NCBI RefSeq assembly: GCF_000383575.1
Contig: NZ_KB911579.1
Span: forward strand, 1,481,875 to 1,545,874
Origin: Salinispora oceanensis
GTDB taxonomy: Bacteria; Actinomycetota; Actinomycetes; Mycobacteriales; Micromonosporaceae
Direction: 5' to 3'
Length of the DNA: 64,000 nucleotides
Shown here in pieces: positions 56,134 through 64,000 of the stretch (within the stretch, counting starts at the first letter, position 1; each line of letters begins with the position of its first letter). A program made the position numbers and the translations under genes. The notes beneath the pieces are model-generated. The model made no database searches and was not told the DNA's origin. It saw only the letters and a program-made list of their open reading frames with translations.

Positions 56134-57117
56134 ATGATGGCGCGAACGCTGGGAGCCGGAGGACTCACGACCTCTCCGATGGGGCTCGGTTGCATGGGAA
56201 TGTCCCAGGATTACGGCCCGGCCGATGACGACACGTCCATCGCAACCATCCAACGCGCCCTGGATCTCGGGGTCACCCTGATTGACACGTCCATGAGTTA
56301 CGGTGCCGGGAACAACGAGAGGCTGGTGGGACGCGCCATCGCCGGACGACGTGACGAGGTGGTCCTGGCCACCAAGTTCGGCATCAGGCGTGACCGACCG
56401 GGGGAACCGGCACGGCTCGACGCGCGTCCCGAGAACATCCGTGGTTTCTGTGACGCCTCCCTGTCCCGGCTGGGCGTCGACCACATCGACCTGTATTACC
56501 TGCACCGGGTCGATCCCGAGGTGCCGGTCGAGGAGAGCGTCGGCGCGATGGCCGAGTTGGTCGCCGCCGGTAAGGTCCGCTATCTCGGCCTCTCCGAGAT
56601 GGAGGTCACGGAACTGGAGCGCGGTGCTGCGGTGCATCCCATCGCCGCCGTGCAGTACGAGTGGTCGCTGTGGTGGCGCGAGGTCGAGGACGACGTCGTC
56701 CCGGCGGCGCGGAGGCTGGGTATCGGACTGGTGCCGTTCAGTCCGCTCGGACGGGGCTTCCTCACCGGTTCCCTGACACCCGACATGTTCTCCTCCGACG
56801 ACGACCGGCTTCCAGACCAGCGCTTCCACGACGAGCACCTGGAGCGGAACCTCGCGCTGGTGCGGGAGCTGAAGAGCCTGGCGGCCGAGTACGGCGTCAC
56901 TCCGGCGCAGCTCGCGCTCAGCTGGCTGCTCGCCCAGGGCGATGACGTCGTGCCCATCCCGGGTACCAGGTACCCGGATCGGCTCGCGGACAACGTCGGG
57001 GCCGTCAAGGTCTCGCTGTCGGCGGCCGACCTGGCACGGGTGGAGAGGGTCGCACCACGCGGGGCGTGGTCGGGGGACCGGCACTCGTTCGCCGTCCCGC
57101 GCACCAGCCGAGCCTGA
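56134..57117 (+). CDS. Aldo/keto reductase
   Basis: 327 residues from ATG 56134 (AGGAGGG 10 bases upstream; ATG 56137 or 56095 are alternatives). It is a TIM-barrel NADPH-dependent reductase: [16 protein letters not shown], catalytic Asp and Tyr in [16 protein letters not shown], Lys in VVLATKFGI, His in [10 protein letters not shown], and the cofactor segment [20 protein letters not shown]. The catalytic tetrad is complete. It is 13 bases upstream of an NRPS gene, so it probably reduces a carbonyl in a precursor or in the product, or makes a hydroxy acid. The substrate is unknown. Confidence 0.85.
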   Translation: MMARTLGAGGLTTSPMGLGCMGMSQDYGPADDDTSIATIQRALDLGVTLIDTSMSYGAGNNERLVGRAIAGRRDEVVLATKFGIRRDRPGEPARLDARPENIRGFCDASLSRLGVDHIDLYYLHRVDPEVPVEESVGAMAELVAAGKVRYLGLSEMEVTELERGAAVHPIAAVQYEWSLWWREVEDDVVPAARRLGIGLVPFSPLGRGFLTGSLTPDMFSSDDDRLPDQRFHDEHLERNLALVRELKSLAAEYGVTPAQLALSWLLAQGDDVVPIPGTRYPDRLADNVGAVKVSLSAADLARVERVAPRGAWSGDRHSFAVPRTSRA

Positions 57118-57129
57118 GGGCGACCCGAC

Positions 57130-59988
57130 GTGGACGGCCCAGGGCACTCCGGCTTCCGGCCCTCCCGGTTAGCCGAGCGTGTCGAGTACTGGCGAGGGCT
57201 GCTCGACGGCGTGCCCCCCGCCCTGGACCTGGCCACCGACCGCGTCCGGTCCGCCGAGCCGGGCCGGCCCCGGGGTCGGCACCAGTTTCGGGTGGGCGGC
57301 CGGCTACGCGATCGACTTGACCGCATCGCACTCGACGAGCGGTCAAGCTTGCACACGGTGTTACTGGCCGCGTTCACCGTGTTGCTCGCCCGACACACCG
57401 GGCAGACCGACCTCGTCATCGGCACCCTGATCGAAGAGGCGGGCGGCAGGTCGTCCGAGTCGGGCCCCACCGATGCCGGGAGTTTCGTACCGGTTCGCAT
57501 GGATCTCTCCGACGACCCGTCGTTCGCGGCAGCCGTCCGGCTGACCGCCGACGCCGTGCACGACGCGGGAGAGCACAAGGTGCCGCTGGACGTCCTCGTC
57601 GATGCGCTGTGGCCGGAACGCGACCCCAGTCTGCACCCGATCTTCCAGGTCGTGTTGGCGCTGCGGTCGGCCGGGACGACGCCGGGCGCGCCGTCGGCGG
57701 GCGGCGCGGAGCCGGTGGTCGCCCGCCCCGCCGCCCGACGCGGCGTCGACCTGCACCCGACCCCGGAGGCGGACCCGACCGGGGGTGCGCCTCCGCAGGT
57801 CGCGGAGTTCGACCTGGCTCTGCTGATCGACGAGGACGCCGACGGCCTGGGTGCTGTTCTCCGCTACCGCACCGACCTGTTCGACCACGACACCATGGTG
57901 CGCGTCGCCGGCCACTTCGGCACCCTGTTGGCGGGTGTCGCCGACGACCATCGGAAGGCCATCTCGGAGCTGCCGCTGTTGACCCGGGAGGAGTACCACC
58001 GGCAGGTCGTGGCGTACAACGCCACCACGAAGCGGACACCGGGTCGGAGCGTCGCGGAACTGGTGGCGGACCGGGCCGCCGCCGTTCCGGACGTGGTCGC
58101 TGTCGTCGACGGGCAGCGGTCGATCACCTATCGCGAACTCGACGAGCGGGCCGGTCTTCTGGCCGACGAACTCCGTCGCCTTGGCGTCGGCCCGGAGGTC
58201 GCCGTCGCCATCAGTCTCCCTCGGACACCGGATCTGGTCGTCGCGATGCTCGGGGTGCTGAGGACGGGCGGGGCGTATGTGCCACTGGACCCCGACCACC
58301 CGGCGGAACGCGTGAAGTACATGCTCCAGGACAGCGGCGCCGCTGTGCTGGTCACCATGGGTGACACCGGACAGCGGTCGGCTGGCAGCGCGGCGTGCCG
58401 GCTGCACCGTCTCGACCGGCACGCACCCCGGCGCGGTGATACCCGGGCCGACGACCGGCCAGTGACCGTGGTACGGCCCGACAACCTCGCCTATGTCATC
58501 TACACCTCCGGGTCGACCGGCCGACCGAAAGGGGTGGCCGTATCGCAGGCCGGGCTGAGCAACCTCGTCTCGTGGCATCTCGACCGCTATCAGCTCGGCC
58601 CCGGCGACCACACCGGACAGGTCGCGTCGATCGGGTTCGACGCGTCCGGCTGGGAGATCTGGCCGGCGCTCGTCGCGGGCGCGACGATCCACATCGCGGG
58701 CGACGAGGAACGCCTGCGGCCGGATCGGCTGCCCGCCTGGTTGGTCGAGCAGGGGATCACCGTGACCTTCCTGCCCACGCCGTTGGCCGAGGAGGTGCTC
58801 CGACTGCCCCTGCCGGTCGGCGCGCCGCTCCGAACCCTGCTCACCGGAGGTGACCGGCTCCGCGGTCGACCGCACGGCGACGCCCGTTACACCCTGGTGA
58901 ACCACTACGGGCCGACAGAGGCGAGTGTGGTGGCGACAGCAACGCCCGTCGAAGCGGCCGGTCCGGCCAGCCGGCTACCCACCATCGGCCGACCGATCGA
59001 CAACACCCGCGCTTACGTGCTGGACGGTGACCTGCGACCAGTGCCCGTCGGTGTCATCGGCGAACTGTACCTGGCAGGCGTCGGGCTGGCCCGGGGATAC
59101 TGGCGGCGGCCGGCCCTCACCGCCGAACGATTCGTTCCCGACCCCTTCGCCGCGCAGCCGGGCGGTCGCCTCTACCGTACGGGCGACCTCGTCCGGCTCG
59201 GCCCCGACGGCGAGCTCGAGTTCGTCCGGCGTGCCGACACCCAGGTGCAGATCCGTGGCCTCCGGGTCGAGCCCGGTGAGATCGAGGCCCGGCTCCGGGC
59301 GCATCCGGCCGTACGCGAGGCGGTCGTTGCCGTCCGGGAGGACACGCCCGGGGAGATTCGCCTCGTCGGCTACTTCACCCCGGTCGCCGACCAGCCGACC
59401 GACGTGGAAGCGCTGCAAGCCTTCCTCTCGCGTCACCTGCCCGCGTACATGGTGCCGGCGGTACTCGTGCCGCTGGACGACCTACCGCTCGGCCCGAACG
59501 GAAAGATCGACCTTGCCGGTCTTCCCGAACCGGGGGCGATCTCCGGCGGGGCGGACCCGCACGGTCCACGGGACGCGGTCGAGGATGTCGTCGCCTGGAT
59601 CTGGGCCGAGGTGCTCGACCTGCGACCGGACGAAATCGACGTACACCGTAGCTTCGTCGCGCTCGGCGGCCACTCCCTGCTCGCACATCAGGTGATCACA
59701 CGGGTCAATGCGACTTTCGACCTGGACCTGAGCGTGCAGACCCTCTTCCGGGCGCCGACGGTGGCGGCTTTCGCCGCCGCGATCCAAACCACCGATGACG
59801 GCGCCCGGATCGCGGCCGTCGCCGGGCTTGCTCGGCGGATCGGGGAACTCTCTGACGAGGAGGTCGAGCGGTTGCTCGCGGAGCAGGTGGAAGGACAGCC
59901 GTCATCAGCCAGCGAGCCGGTGGCAGCGGTACCGGAGAAGAAGTTCGTGGCGGTGACCGAAGAAGGGCGGGCGGATCATGGAGACTAG
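57130..59988 (+). CDS. NRPS, (partial C)-A-T, leucine-type pocket
   Basis: 952 residues from GTG 57130. Residues about 10-270 are only the C-terminal half of a condensation domain ([55 protein letters not shown]); the half with HHxxxDG is absent, so it cannot condense by itself. [12 protein letters not shown] (331), [14 protein letters not shown] (454), [83 protein letters not shown] (847). The pocket reads D-A-W-F-L-G-H-V-V, one change from the leucine code DAWFLGNVV. It probably loads leucine or a hydroxyleucine and uses a C domain from another protein. Overlaps the flavoenzyme gene by 11 bases. Confidence 0.9.
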   Translation: MDGPGHSGFRPSRLAERVEYWRGLLDGVPPALDLATDRVRSAEPGRPRGRHQFRVGGRLRDRLDRIALDERSSLHTVLLAAFTVLLARHTGQTDLVIGTLIEEAGGRSSESGPTDAGSFVPVRMDLSDDPSFAAAVRLTADAVHDAGEHKVPLDVLVDALWPERDPSLHPIFQVVLALRSAGTTPGAPSAGGAEPVVARPAARRGVDLHPTPEADPTGGAPPQVAEFDLALLIDEDADGLGAVLRYRTDLFDHDTMVRVAGHFGTLLAGVADDHRKAISELPLLTREEYHRQVVAYNATTKRTPGRSVAELVADRAAAVPDVVAVVDGQRSITYRELDERAGLLADELRRLGVGPEVAVAISLPRTPDLVVAMLGVLRTGGAYVPLDPDHPAERVKYMLQDSGAAVLVTMGDTGQRSAGSAACRLHRLDRHAPRRGDTRADDRPVTVVRPDNLAYVIYTSGSTGRPKGVAVSQAGLSNLVSWHLDRYQLGPGDHTGQVASIGFDASGWEIWPALVAGATIHIAGDEERLRPDRLPAWLVEQGITVTFLPTPLAEEVLRLPLPVGAPLRTLLTGGDRLRGRPHGDARYTLVNHYGPTEASVVATATPVEAAGPASRLPTIGRPIDNTRAYVLDGDLRPVPVGVIGELYLAGVGLARGYWRRPALTAERFVPDPFAAQPGGRLYRTGDLVRLGPDGELEFVRRADTQVQIRGLRVEPGEIEARLRAHPAVREAVVAVREDTPGEIRLVGYFTPVADQPTDVEALQAFLSRHLPAYMVPAVLVPLDDLPLGPNGKIDLAGLPEPGAISGGADPHGPRDAVEDVVAWIWAEVLDLRPDEIDVHRSFVALGGHSLLAHQVITRVNATFDLDLSVQTLFRAPTVAAFAAAIQTTDDGARIAAVAGLARRIGELSDEEVERLLAEQVEGQPSSASEPVAAVPEKKFVAVTEEGRADHGD

Positions 59989-61141
59989 TCGTCGACTCCC
60001 CGGCTTCGCTCGAGTAGTCGTCATCGGCGGTGGGGTGACCGGCATAAGTACGGCATACCACCTGGCCGCCGCCGGTGTCACCGACGTGGTGCTCGTCGAA
60101 CGGGGTGCTCTCGGCTCGGGTTCCACCGGCAGGGCGGCGGGCGGCGTACGGACGCAGTTCTCCGACCGGGCCAACATAGAGATGGCCGTACGGAGCCTGA
60201 ACACGTACCGCCAGTTCGGTGAGCGGTTCGGCCAGGATATCGATCTTCGCCAGACCGGTTACCTGTTCCTGCTCGACTCCGCGGCCACGGTCAGCGCTTT
60301 CGAGCGCAACGTCGCCCTGCAGAACGAACTCGGCCTGCCCAGCAGGATGATCTCGGTGGCGGAGGCGAAGCGCCTGACGCCGCTGATCGACACTGACGGG
60401 CTCGTTGCCGCGGCGTACTCACCGACCGACGGATACTGCACCCCGGAGTCCGTCGTCCTCGGCTTCGCCGGAGCGGCCCGACGGCACGGCGCGCGGCTGC
60501 TGACCCACTGCGCGGCCACTGGAATCGACATCAACGCGGACCGCATCGTCGGGGTACGCACGGAAGGCGGCCGGATCGAGACCGACACGGTCATCTGCGC
60601 GGCCGGTGCCTGGTCGCGCCAGATCGGCGAGTGGACGAGCACCGAGCTGGCGGTCACTCCGTTACGGCGGCAGCTCCTGGTCACCGAGCCGATGGCCGAT
60701 CTTCCGCCGGACCTGCCGTTCACCATCGACTTCGGCACCAGCTTCTACCTTCGGAACGAAGGCGCGGGGCTGCTGCTCGGGGCGTCGGACCTGGGTGAGA
60801 CACCGGGCTACCACCTTGGTCCGACGGAGGACTGGCTGTCACAGATCAGCCACGCCGTTCAACATCGTGCCCCCAGGCTGGCGGAATCCGGCGTTGCACA
60901 TCATTGGGCGGGTCTCTACGAGATGACGCCCGACCACAACGCGCTGATCGGCGAGGCCGATGGTCCGAGCCGGTTCCTCTACGCGGGCGGCTTCTCCGGC
61001 CACGGTTTCATGATGGCCCCGGCAGTTGGTGAGATCATGCGCGACCTGTTCCTCGGCCGGCCGCCATTCATCGACGTCAGCCAGTTCCACGCACGGCGGT
61101 TCCAGCACGCCGCGCCCCACCCGGAGTTGAACATCGTCTGA
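59978..61141 (+). CDS. FAD-dependent amine/amino-acid oxidase (DAO family)
   Basis: 387 residues; its ATG lies within the end of the NRPS gene. N-terminal FAD-binding Rossmann motif [20 protein letters not shown] followed by [20 protein letters not shown]; later [15 protein letters not shown] and the C-terminal FAD contact [20 protein letters not shown]. These are the marks of sarcosine oxidase / glycine oxidase-type enzymes that oxidise an amine to an imine. It may oxidise an amino-acid precursor or a residue on the peptide. Co-expression with the Leu-type NRPS and reductase is likely. The 61142-61319 gap after it holds no gene that I can see. Confidence 0.86.
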   Translation: METSRRLPGFARVVVIGGGVTGISTAYHLAAAGVTDVVLVERGALGSGSTGRAAGGVRTQFSDRANIEMAVRSLNTYRQFGERFGQDIDLRQTGYLFLLDSAATVSAFERNVALQNELGLPSRMISVAEAKRLTPLIDTDGLVAAAYSPTDGYCTPESVVLGFAGAARRHGARLLTHCAATGIDINADRIVGVRTEGGRIETDTVICAAGAWSRQIGEWTSTELAVTPLRRQLLVTEPMADLPPDLPFTIDFGTSFYLRNEGAGLLLGASDLGETPGYHLGPTEDWLSQISHAVQHRAPRLAESGVAHHWAGLYEMTPDHNALIGEADGPSRFLYAGGFSGHGFMMAPAVGEIMRDLFLGRPPFIDVSQFHARRFQHAAPHPELNIV

Positions 61142-61319
61142 CCATCGGTGTGGGACGTCGAAGGTGAGACCGGCACCTCGTCGGCGGGGCGATGGGCCAT
61201 CTCCGCGCCTCGGCCGAGGCCAGCGACCCGAACTGGGCTTCGATCGGGTTGGCCCAGGAGGCGTAGGACGTGGGTCCCCGCTCACCTTGCCATGGAGGCT
61301 CGAGGGCCGGGTGCGTGGG

Positions 61320-61893
61320 TCACGGTCCGGAGACGGCGGCCAGGTCGGTGACCAGGGTCGCGGCGGCCTGGGCGGGCGGAGCGAGGGCGGCGACGTCGTC
61401 AGCGAGCCGCCGGGCCGCGACCCGATACGCGGGGTCGTCGTGGACGGCCGCGACAGCGTCGGCCAGGTCGCCCTCGCCCAGGCGTTGCCAGCCGACCAGG
61501 CGACCGCCGATCTGCTCGACCCGGTCGGCGTTGAAGTCCTGGTCCACGTTGTAGGGCAGCACGACAGTGGGCAGCGCGTGGGCGAACGCGGTGGTCAGCG
61601 AGCCGAACCCGCCGTGGCAGATCATCATGGTGCACGCGGCGGCGAGCGCGGCCAGGTCGGTGAAGCCGACCACCTCGACGTGGCCGGGCGCGGTCGCGGT
61701 GACCTCATCGTGCCGGTCACCGGCCGCCAGGACGCAGGGCACGGGCAGCCGGGCCAGGTCGTCCATGATCCGGGCCAGCAGGTTCTCGGAGGTCAACAGT
61801 GTCCCCATGGTGACCAGGGCGCGGGGACGGTCAGCCGGCGTACCGGCCGGGCGGCGGACCCGGTCGACCAGCCCGTGGTACGAGGAGCGGGAA
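61320..61893 (-). pseudogene. Glycosyltransferase, C-terminal domain remnant
   Basis: About 190 residues on the minus strand: RPRALVTMGTLLTSENLLAR, VEVVGFTDLAALAAACTMMI, CHGGFGSLTTAFAHALPTVV, LPYNVDQDFNADRVEQIGG. This is the nucleotide-sugar-binding half of a GT1 (UGT-type) glycosyltransferase with the CHGGFGS donor motif. The N-terminal half is missing and the sequence changes at about 61893. It is not closely similar to the glycosyltransferases at 7918 and 13069. Confidence 0.65.
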
Positions 61894-62055
61894 TCAGGCG
61901 GGGAGCATGGTGTTGGCGGCGAGCAGCAGACGCCAGCGCCCCTGCTCGTAGGTGAACGTCTGCGCGGTGACGAAGTGCTGGTCGAGCCCGATGGCCGGGG
62001 CGGTGAAACGGGAGTCCAACACCAGCAGGGGTCTGTTGCGTTGGGCGAGAGCATG
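61894..62055 (-). pseudogene. Unrecognised C-terminal fragment beside IS6
   Basis: About 53 residues on the minus strand (RPLLVLDSRFTAPAIGLDQH, FVTAQTFTYEQGRWRLLLA, ANTMLPA) with a good stop. The end resembles the last strands of a small alpha+beta (NTF2-like) fold, but this is weak. Its upstream part runs into the IS6-type transposase region and is lost. Confidence 0.3.
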
Positions 62056-62074
62056 ATCGATTTCGGCTTGGCCG

Positions 62075-62692
62075 GTGTGGTCTGCTAAGCCGGTGAGGTC
62101 GTCGTCTCGTGTCCGGTCTTGGTCCCCGCCGTCGTCGGCGTTCGTCGGGTTCCGGTTCCCGCCCGAGGTGATCGTCCTGGCGGTCCGTTGGTACCTGCGG
62201 TTCAACCTCTCCTACCGAGACGTGGAGGAGCTTCTGGTCGAGCGCGGTGTCGAGGTGGACCACGTCACGGTCTACCGGTGGGTGCAGCGGTTCACCCCGC
62301 TGCTGGCAGACGCCGCCCGGTTCGCCCGCCACTGTCCTGGTGACCGTTGGTTCGTGGACGAGACCTACGTCAAAGTCAACGGTGTCTGGAAGTACGTCTA
62401 CCGGGCCGTCGACCAGCATGGTCAGGTCATCGACGTGCTCGTATCGGCACGTCGGGACGCCGCCGCGGCCCGACGGTTCCTCCACCGGGCGCTGACCACG
62501 CTGAAGGTCACGCCCAGCGAGGTCGTGACCGACGCCGCGCCCGCCTACGTTAGGGTGTTGGAGGACCTGATCCCGTCGGCGTGGCACCACGTCGAGCGGC
62601 ATGCCAACAATCCGACCGAGGCTGATCACAGCCAGCTCAAGCACCGGCTCAGACCGATGCGCGGGCTCCGCACCGACCGCACCGCCCAGACG
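62075..62692 (+). mobile_element. IS6-family transposase, 3' end missing
   Basis: The transposase frame carries FVGFRFPPEVIVLAVRWYLR, FNLSYRDVEELLVERGVEVD, WFVDETYVKVNGVWKYVYRA (first Asp), VVTDAAPAYVRVLEDL (second Asp) and HANNPTEADHSQLKHRLRPM (Glu). All catalytic residues are present. At about 62692 the family sequence stops after RTDRTAQTI and a different protein continues in the same frame, so the last 25 or so residues and the right end of the element are lost. Confidence 0.8.
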
Positions 62693-63133
62693 ATTCCCGA
62701 CACCTGGCGACTCGACGGCGCGCTGATCTACCAGCCGGCGCAGAACGACGCGCAATCCGTCTGGTGGATCTTCGGGGCGGACGGCGGCTTCAGCGGCTGG
62801 TACGTCAACCTCGAGCGGCGCGTCCACGACGGTGCCGACATCGACGTGTTCGACGCCGAACTCGACCTGCTCGTCACCCCCGACCACCAGTGGCGCTGGA
62901 AGGACGAGGAGTCGTTCGCGCAGAAGACCGGTCATCCGAGGTTCTGGTCGACGGCGGAGGCCGTCGCGATCCGGGAGCGGGGGTTACGGCTCGCCCGTCT
63001 CGCGGAAACGCGCTCCTTCCCCTTCGACGGCACCTGGTGCGACTTTCGGCCCGATCCCGCCTGGGAACCGCCGCCCCTACCCGCGTCGGACGGGGCGTAC
63101 CGGGGGGAGCACGTAGGGACGGCACGGCACTAA
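62693..63133 (+). pseudogene. DUF402 protein fused in frame behind the IS6 transposase
   Basis: About 146 residues: GALIYQPAQNDAQSVWWIFG, GGFSGWYVNLERRVHDGADI, DVFDAELDLLVTPDHQWRWK, DEESFAQKTGHPRFW, then FPFDGTWCDFRPDPAWEPPP. WYVNLE and the Asp pair DxFDxELDL are typical of DUF402 (FomD-like) hydrolases, which cleave nucleotide-linked phosphate compounds. The natural N-terminus is gone, replaced by transposase. The C-terminal part is intact, so a chimeric protein from one of the upstream starts is possible but unproven. Confidence 0.65.
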
Positions 63134-63335
63134 CTTGATCTTTAACCTGTGCGGCGCGGCCGGGGATTTGGTCGAATTCTTCTTCGAAGAGGTTGTCTTC
63201 CCGGTCGCGCTGCTGGTGACGATGTGGACGTCATAGCGGCGGGTGGGATGGCGGTTGGATCGTCCTGGGCGGCCGGGTCCTGGTCCGCATCGGTGTGCGC
63301 GGACCCGATGACGCTTCTATGTTCGTCAAGTCGCG

Positions 63336-63700
63336 GGCGCGAGTGCGTTGATCCTGGTCAGGATTCTGAAGATCTTGCGGGTGAGGTATCGCTTGAGCTG
63401 GCGGCGGATCTCGCGTGAGGTGTTACCTTCCCGGGTGCGTTTCTGCATGTATGAACGCGTCTCGGCGTGGTCGCGCATACGGACCATGGTGGCGATGTGC
63501 AGGGCCTTGTTCAGCCGCCGGTCGCCGCCGCGGTCGAGCCGGTAACGGTCCGGCTGGTTCCCCGAAGATGCGGGGATCGGCGCGGTCCCTGCCAGGCGGG
63601 CGAACGCGGCCTCGGAAGGCACTCGTCGCGGATAGGACCAAGCCGCGAGGATCACCGCAGCGGTGTAGGACCCGACGCCGGGCATGTCGAGAAGTTCAGG
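63336..63700 (-). mobile_element. IS110-family transposase C-terminal remnant
   Basis: Minus strand, about 120 residues: ELLDMPGVGSYTAAVILAAW, PSEAAFARLAGTAPIPASSG, YRLDRGGDRRLNKALHIATM. This is the transposase_20 (IS116/IS110/IS902) domain with the helix-hairpin-helix MPGVG and the GGDRRLNKAL motif. The N-terminal DEDD half is missing. The 63134-63335 stretch before it has no recognisable gene. Confidence 0.75.
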
Positions 63701-63729
63701 TGATGCCCGCAGCCCCGACGGTGGCCCTC

Positions 63730-63876
63730 GGGCATCTGCGCTACCCCAAGCCGAATATGGCCCTGCTACGCACCCTTCTGGGCCATGGCATCGAAACAAG
63801 CTTCTTCCCGAAGTCGCGGCTGTGGGACTTCGCGACCCGCCTAAAAAACCCGAAAGCGCTTGGAGTGGCACAGTGA
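63730..63876 (+). CDS. C-terminal tail of an unrecognised protein
   Basis: About 48 residues ending LRYPKPNMALLRTLLGHGIE, TSFFPKSRLWDFATRLKN and PKALGVAQ, with its TGA overlapping the GTG start of the following MbtH gene (GTGA). The overlap suggests it was the end of a real gene coupled to mbtH, cut at its 5' side by the IS110 remnant. The family is not recognised. Confidence 0.3.
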   Translation, partial: GHLRYPKPNMALLRTLLGHGIETSFFPKSRLWDFATRLKNPKALGVAQ

Positions 63877-64000
63877 TCTATGACGTTGTCGTCAATGACG
63901 AAGGCCAGTACTCGACTTGGCCGGCGGACAGGGAGCTGCCCGAGGGCTGGAAGCCGACCGGATTCCGGGGCGGCAAGGAGGAATGCCTGCGCCATATCGA
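63873..64000 (+). CDS. MbtH-like protein, second copy (partial)
   Basis: From GTG 63873 the frame reads IYDVVVNDEGQYSTWPADRE, LPEGWKPTGFRGGKEECLRH and runs off the window. It has the MbtH signature NDEGQYSTWP and GW. It differs clearly from the copy at 55567, so it is not a recent duplicate. Its presence suggests that a second NRPS region, or a continuation of this one, begins to the right of the window. Confidence 0.88.
   Translation, partial: MIYDVVVNDEGQYSTWPADRELPEGWKPTGFRGGKEECLRHI

Noticed and set aside
61142..61955. Plus-strand open frame of 260 codons
   Set aside because: It is antisense to the glycosyltransferase remnant, which has clear donor-site motifs on the minus strand.
1..64000. 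CRISPR arrays, riboswitches, rRNA genes or complete tRNA genes
   Set aside because: I looked for regularly spaced short repeats, tRNA clover-leaf parts and conserved RNA motifs and found only the tRNA-Arg 3' half at 17759-17803.

Overview
High-GC actinobacterial DNA, probably from a member of the Micromonosporaceae. This is inferred from base composition, codon use and gene families; no marker gene settles the genus. The window has three parts: a decaying glycosylation/export locus at the left, an IS-rich graveyard in the middle, and a largely intact nonribosomal peptide (NRPS) cluster at about 22.2-61.1 kb, followed by more IS debris and a second MbtH gene at the right edge.

Left part (1-15.5 kb): the end of a KAS III-like gene, a large AAA ATPase/TPR protein, two DrrA/DrrB-type ABC exporter pairs, a truncated UvrA-like (DrrC-type) gene, an NmrA-type oxidoreductase, and remains of an aminodeoxysugar pathway. 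Those remains are an internally deleted 3-ketoreductase, a sugar aminotransferase broken by a frameshift and a stop, the tail of a P450-like glycosyltransferase helper, an N-truncated glycosyltransferase, and a glycosyltransferase read in frame into a metallo-beta-lactamase-fold hydrolase. Exporters look intact while sugar genes are mostly dead.

Middle (15.5-22.2 kb): broken hypothetical genes, the 3' half of a tRNA-Arg (probable attachment-site scar), a complete IS5/IS427-type element with a -1 frameshift signal, an IS630 element that separates two gene fragments, and an ArsR-type remnant.

NRPS cluster: an AlaX-type tRNA-editing protein and a leucyl-tRNA synthetase stand beside an amino-acid hydroxylase of the isoleucine/leucine dioxygenase family. 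Five NRPS proteins follow: C-A-T-E-C, C-A-T-C, A-T, A-T-C and (partial C)-A-T. None has an integrated thioesterase; a free-standing penicillin-binding-protein-like serine hydrolase follows the first and may release the peptide. Precursor and tailoring genes are a glycine-amidinotransferase homologue, a desaturase-fold membrane enzyme, a second 2OG oxygenase, a one-cysteine Asp/Glu-racemase relative, a serine acetyltransferase / JAMM peptidase / cysteine synthase operon, an aldo-keto reductase and a DAO-type flavoenzyme. A SARP regulator, an MFS exporter, MbtH and an alpha/beta hydrolase complete the set.

Reading the adenylation pockets by hand gives Leu for the last NRPS (DAWFLGHVV), Cys-like for the A-T protein (DLYNLGTIW), Ser-like only at its start for the first (DVWH...), and no assignment for two. 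The best working idea is a guanidino- and hydroxyamino-acid-containing peptide whose leucine-like building block or product threatens tRNA charging, with LeuRS and AlaX as protection. A striking detail is an apparently identical 1,032-bp direct repeat that gives the two condensation domains of the second NRPS the same C-terminal three quarters.
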